Positions 18,000 through 20,761 of a DNA stretch of 20,761 bases are shown one piece after another; position 1 is the stretch's first letter; every line of letters begins with the position of its first letter. Under the pieces are notes generated by a model. That model ran no database searches, was not told the origin of the DNA, and was given only the letters and a program-made list of their open reading frames with translations. The position numbers were made by a program, and so were the translations under genes. The DNA is from CAXXOK01 sp036759125 (GTDB taxonomy: Bacteria > Bacillota > Clostridia > Christensenellales > Aristaeellaceae): contig DAIOVG010000029.1 in NCBI GenBank assembly GCA_036759125.1, positions 1-20,761 of the forward strand. The letters are read 5' to 3'.

Positions 18000-20761
18000 A
18001 TGAAAGCAACGGCTTGGGTGCGTCTGGCGGCATTGGGTTTTGTGCTGTCCGTTTGTCTGCTCCCGGCCCTGCTGCTCGCCCGGGCAGACGCGCTTGTTTT
18101 TCAGGCGGAGGATGGCGCGCTTGCCGGGAGCGCGAGCCTTGGCTCCATGGCATCCATAGGCTATGTGCAAGGCCTGCAAAACGATGGCGATGGCGTGGAC
18201 ATTCCCGTTTCCGTGCCGCAGGATGGATTTTACGATTTGACGGTCACCCAGGCAAGCGTCGATGGCGGCTACAAGGAAAATTACATTTTATTGGACGGCC
18301 AGGATATGGGCGTGGTCAGCGTGGAGGGGAAGGCCTTCTGCGATACCACGCTTTCGCGTTTGTACATGACACAGGGCGAGCACACCGTCGGCGTGCGGAA
18401 ATTTTGGGGCTGGGTGAAGATCGATTCGGTCTCCCTGTCGCCTTCCGCGCCGCTCAGAGAGGGGCTGTTTGATATTATGCCTGTACTTGTCAACCGGAAC
18501 GCCTCCGATAACGCGCTGCGTTTATGGAACTACCTGTGCAGTATGTATGGAAGCAAGATCCTCTCCGGCCAGTACTGCGACGGCGGGATGTACGGCATTG
18601 AAAACGCGGCCATCTGGCGCGCCACCGGCGGGCAGTACCCCGCGGTGCTCGGGCTGGACCTGATCGATTACTCACCCTCCCGCGTGGCAAACGGCGCGCA
18701 ATCGCAGGCGGTGGAGCATGCCATAGAATACTGGGAGGAAAAGGGCGGCATCGTGACCCTGACCTGGCACTGGAACGCGCCGGAAAAATACTTAACCGGC
18801 ATCTGGTACAAGGGCTTTTATACCAAGGAAACCAATATCGACCTTGAAAAAATCATGTCCGGCTACGATGCCGAGGGGTATCAGCTGCTGGTTGAGGATA
18901 TCGACGCCATCGCCGTGCAGCTCAAGCGCCTGCAGGACGCGGGCGTGCCCGTGCTCTGGCGGCCCCTGCACGAGGCCAGCGGCGGATGGTTCTGGTGGGG
19001 TGCCAAGGGGCGGGACGCTTACATAGGCCTGTACCGTATGCTGTACGACCGGCTGACCAACGATCATGGCCTTAACAACCTCATCTGGGTGTGGAACGGC
19101 CAGGCTGCCGACTGGTACCCCGGCGACGATGTGGTGGATATTATCGGCGAGGACACCTACCCCGGCGAGCGTGTGTATACCCCGCAAACCGCCCGGTTTA
19201 TCCAAGCCACGCAGTATACATCCGAAAACAAGATGATCATCATGTCCGAAAACGGCTGCCTGTTCGACCCGGACCTTGCCCTGCGCGACGGGGCGATGTG
19301 GGGGCTGTTCTGCACCTGGGGCGGCGAATTTGTGGTGGCCAACAAGGCATTTAACGAGCTGTCCGAGCAGTATACGGAGCGGTACATGGTCCAAAAGGTC
19401 TATGAAAGCGATCTGGTGATCAAGCGCGCCGATCTGCCAGACCTGAAAACCTATTCGCTGCCGGAGCCGGGTACACAAACGCAGTCCGGCGAAACGCCGC
19501 AGACGGTGGAAGCGGCCCTGGCCGACGCGCAGACCATGGACGACTATTATCATATCGTCAGCACCAACTCCATCGACAAGTCCATTCCAAGCTACGAAAG
19601 CTATGCGGCATCGGTTCCCGGCGGCGCGGCGCAGGCGGAGCTTGTGATTCCCGCCCGGGACTACATCCGCTACGAGGAGGACGGCGTTCCCGTATATCCC
19701 GTTCTGATGACCAACTTCGAGGGGATGGACGGCACCGCCGTGCTGACCGCCGAAAACGCGCTGATCGCCTATTCCGTCACCGTGCAGGAAAGCGGCTGGT
19801 ACGATTTGCGGCTGAACTATTACCCGGTCGAGGGGAAGAGCGCCGAAATCCAGCGCGCCTTTTTTGTGGACGGGAGGCTGCCCTACAAGGAGCTGTCGCT
19901 GGTGGAGCTGGGCCGCGTATGGGCCAATACCGCCCTGCCCGCATACGTGGACGCAAACGGCGTCACCCGCATCGCCTGGCGCAAGGATAACCAGGGCAAC
20001 GACCTGAAACCCTCTCCGTTTGAGACCCCACAGTGGATGAGCTCCCTGCTGTATGACAAGAACGGATACATTGAAACCCCCCTGGCCGTCTATTTAAACG
20101 CCGGGGAGCATACCCTCACCCTGCTGTCGCTGCGCGAGCCGATGCTGCTCAAATCCATCACCCTGGGCGGGCATGCGGACGTCCCTGCGTACGAGGCCGC
20201 CAAGGCAGAAGCCGACGCGGCCGGCGCAAAGGATACGCACGGGAAGCTCATCCGTATTGAGGCCGAAAATGCCGTACGCACCTCCTCGCAGATGCTCTAC
20301 CCCCGGCAGGAGCAGGGGTCGTCGGCGGTGTATCCAGCGAGCGCTAAAACCCTTATGAACAACTCCATCGGCGGCATGCCGTGGCGCTTTGCGGGCCAGT
20401 GGATAGAGTGGGATTTCACCATCGAAGAGGCGGGGTACTACTGCATTTCGATGTTCGACCGCCAGAACTTTGTGCGCGGGGTGGATGTATCCCGCCGGAT
20501 TACAATTGACGGGCAAGTGCCCTTTGCCGAGTTTTCCGCCTACCGCTTTGCCTACGCGCAGAACTGGCGCATGGAAACACTGGAGCAGAAGAACGGCGAC
20601 CCCTACCGCCTGTACCTGAGCGCCGGAACGCATACCCTGCGCATGGAGGTGGTGCTGGGCGATATGGCGCAGATCATCGGCCGTGTGCAGTCGGCCGTGC
20701 AGCAGCTCAACGCCATCTACCGCAAGGTGATCTACATCACCGGCGTGCAGCCCGACCGCTA
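18000..20761 (+). CDS. Secreted CBM-GH26 glycanase fused to solute-binding-protein N-terminal modules, 3' end outside the window
   Basis: At least 920 codons, open at the window edge. Residues 1-31 form a signal peptide with an ADA cleavage site and no clear lipobox. Residues about 33-150 form a CBM35/CBM6-like domain (LVFQAEDGALAG, DGFYDLTV, GEHTVGVRKF). Residues about 165-465 form a GH26 domain: the acid/base Glu325 in WRPLHEASGGWFWWG and the nucleophile Glu417 in IIMSENGC, with LTWHWNAP and IWVWNG. GH26 enzymes are mostly beta-mannanases. Residues about 548-735 and 753-920 resemble the two beta-rich modules at the N-terminus of roughly 950-residue Firmicute ABC solute-binding proteins (YPVEGKSAEIQRAFFVDG, then YPRQEQGSS, GQWIEWDFTI, RQNFVRG, LRMEVVLGD, NAIYRKVIYITGVQPDR). 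The start is weakly supported (no strong ribosome binding site); an 8-codon ORF (17977-18003) overlaps it as ATGA. Confidence 0.85.
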   Translation, partial: MKATAWVRLAALGFVLSVCLLPALLLARADALVFQAEDGALAGSASLGSMASIGYVQGLQNDGDGVDIPVSVPQDGFYDLTVTQASVDGGYKENYILLDGQDMGVVSVEGKAFCDTTLSRLYMTQGEHTVGVRKFWGWVKIDSVSLSPSAPLREGLFDIMPVLVNRNASDNALRLWNYLCSMYGSKILSGQYCDGGMYGIENAAIWRATGGQYPAVLGLDLIDYSPSRVANGAQSQAVEHAIEYWEEKGGIVTLTWHWNAPEKYLTGIWYKGFYTKETNIDLEKIMSGYDAEGYQLLVEDIDAIAVQLKRLQDAGVPVLWRPLHEASGGWFWWGAKGRDAYIGLYRMLYDRLTNDHGLNNLIWVWNGQAADWYPGDDVVDIIGEDTYPGERVYTPQTARFIQATQYTSENKMIIMSENGCLFDPDLALRDGAMWGLFCTWGGEFVVANKAFNELSEQYTERYMVQKVYESDLVIKRADLPDLKTYSLPEPGTQTQSGETPQTVEAALADAQTMDDYYHIVSTNSIDKSIPSYESYAASVPGGAAQAELVIPARDYIRYEEDGVPVYPVLMTNFEGMDGTAVLTAENALIAYSVTVQESGWYDLRLNYYPVEGKSAEIQRAFFVDGRLPYKELSLVELGRVWANTALPAYVDANGVTRIAWRKDNQGNDLKPSPFETPQWMSSLLYDKNGYIETPLAVYLNAGEHTLTLLSLREPMLLKSITLGGHADVPAYEAAKAEADAAGAKDTHGKLIRIEAENAVRTSSQMLYPRQEQGSSAVYPASAKTLMNNSIGGMPWRFAGQWIEWDFTIEEAGYYCISMFDRQNFVRGVDVSRRITIDGQVPFAEFSAYRFAYAQNWRMETLEQKNGDPYRLYLSAGTHTLRMEVVLGDMAQIIGRVQSAVQQLNAIYRKVIYITGVQPDR

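Noticed and set aside
18051..18095. Lipoprotein lipobox at Cys19 of the GH26 chimera
   Set aside because: The residue before the Cys is Val and the hydrophobic segment continues after it; a signal-peptidase-I site at ADA fits better.

Overview
The window reads as chromosomal DNA from a GC-rich Clostridia-type Firmicute, probably anaerobic and host-associated. The evidence is strong AGGAGG-type ribosome binding sites, TTGACA/TATAAT-type promoters, a rubrerythrin, an infC-rpmI-rplT operon with an L20-type leader and intrinsic terminator, a Bmr-type multidrug ABC exporter behind a leader-peptide attenuator, and a secreted GH26 glycanase. No phage structural gene, transposase, tRNA, rRNA or CRISPR array was found. 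The genus cannot be fixed from this sequence.

Layout. 1-1470 (minus): the 5' two thirds of an ABC exporter half-transporter, preceded by a leader with its own promoter, a 31-codon peptide ORF, nested stem-loops and an intrinsic terminator just before the exporter's ribosome binding site. 1532-3294 (plus): a secreted Big_2/CHAP protein, then rubrerythrin. 3295-3628 has no convincing gene. 3629-7035 (plus): a three-gene run of a secreted Sel1-repeat protein, a GT4 glycosyltransferase and a DUF5131 (phage Gp37/Gp68-like) three-cysteine protein. 7036-7511 is an AT-rich, gene-free stretch ending in a dense hairpin array. 7513-9312 (minus): infC, rpmI and rplT with leader, promoter and terminator. 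9320-10331 (plus): an AraC regulator with an effector-binding domain.

10463-13359: a TetR regulator and a radical SAM protein (minus) diverge from two overlapping flavodoxin-fold oxidoreductases (plus). The shared promoter region carries two 19-bp palindromes placed to control both directions. 13470-14443 (minus): a DUF4405-type membrane protein. 14520-16038 (plus): a probably cytoplasmic coiled-coil and BspA-type leucine-rich-repeat protein, with a possible tiny ORF in its leader. 16212-17822 (plus): an SMP-30/gluconolactonase-family enzyme and a tightly linked uncharacterised protein, behind a 9-bp inverted repeat and followed by a terminator. 17853 to the end (plus): an incomplete large secreted protein joining a CBM, a GH26 catalytic domain and the two beta-rich N-terminal modules normally seen in very large Firmicute ABC sugar-binding proteins.

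The most unusual items are the GH26/solute-binding-protein chimera at the right end and the attenuator with a leader peptide at the left end. The double-operator TetR/flavoprotein control region and the hairpin array at 7353-7510 come next. Enzyme assignments rest on recognised motifs. Regulatory assignments rest on sequence geometry and are inference.
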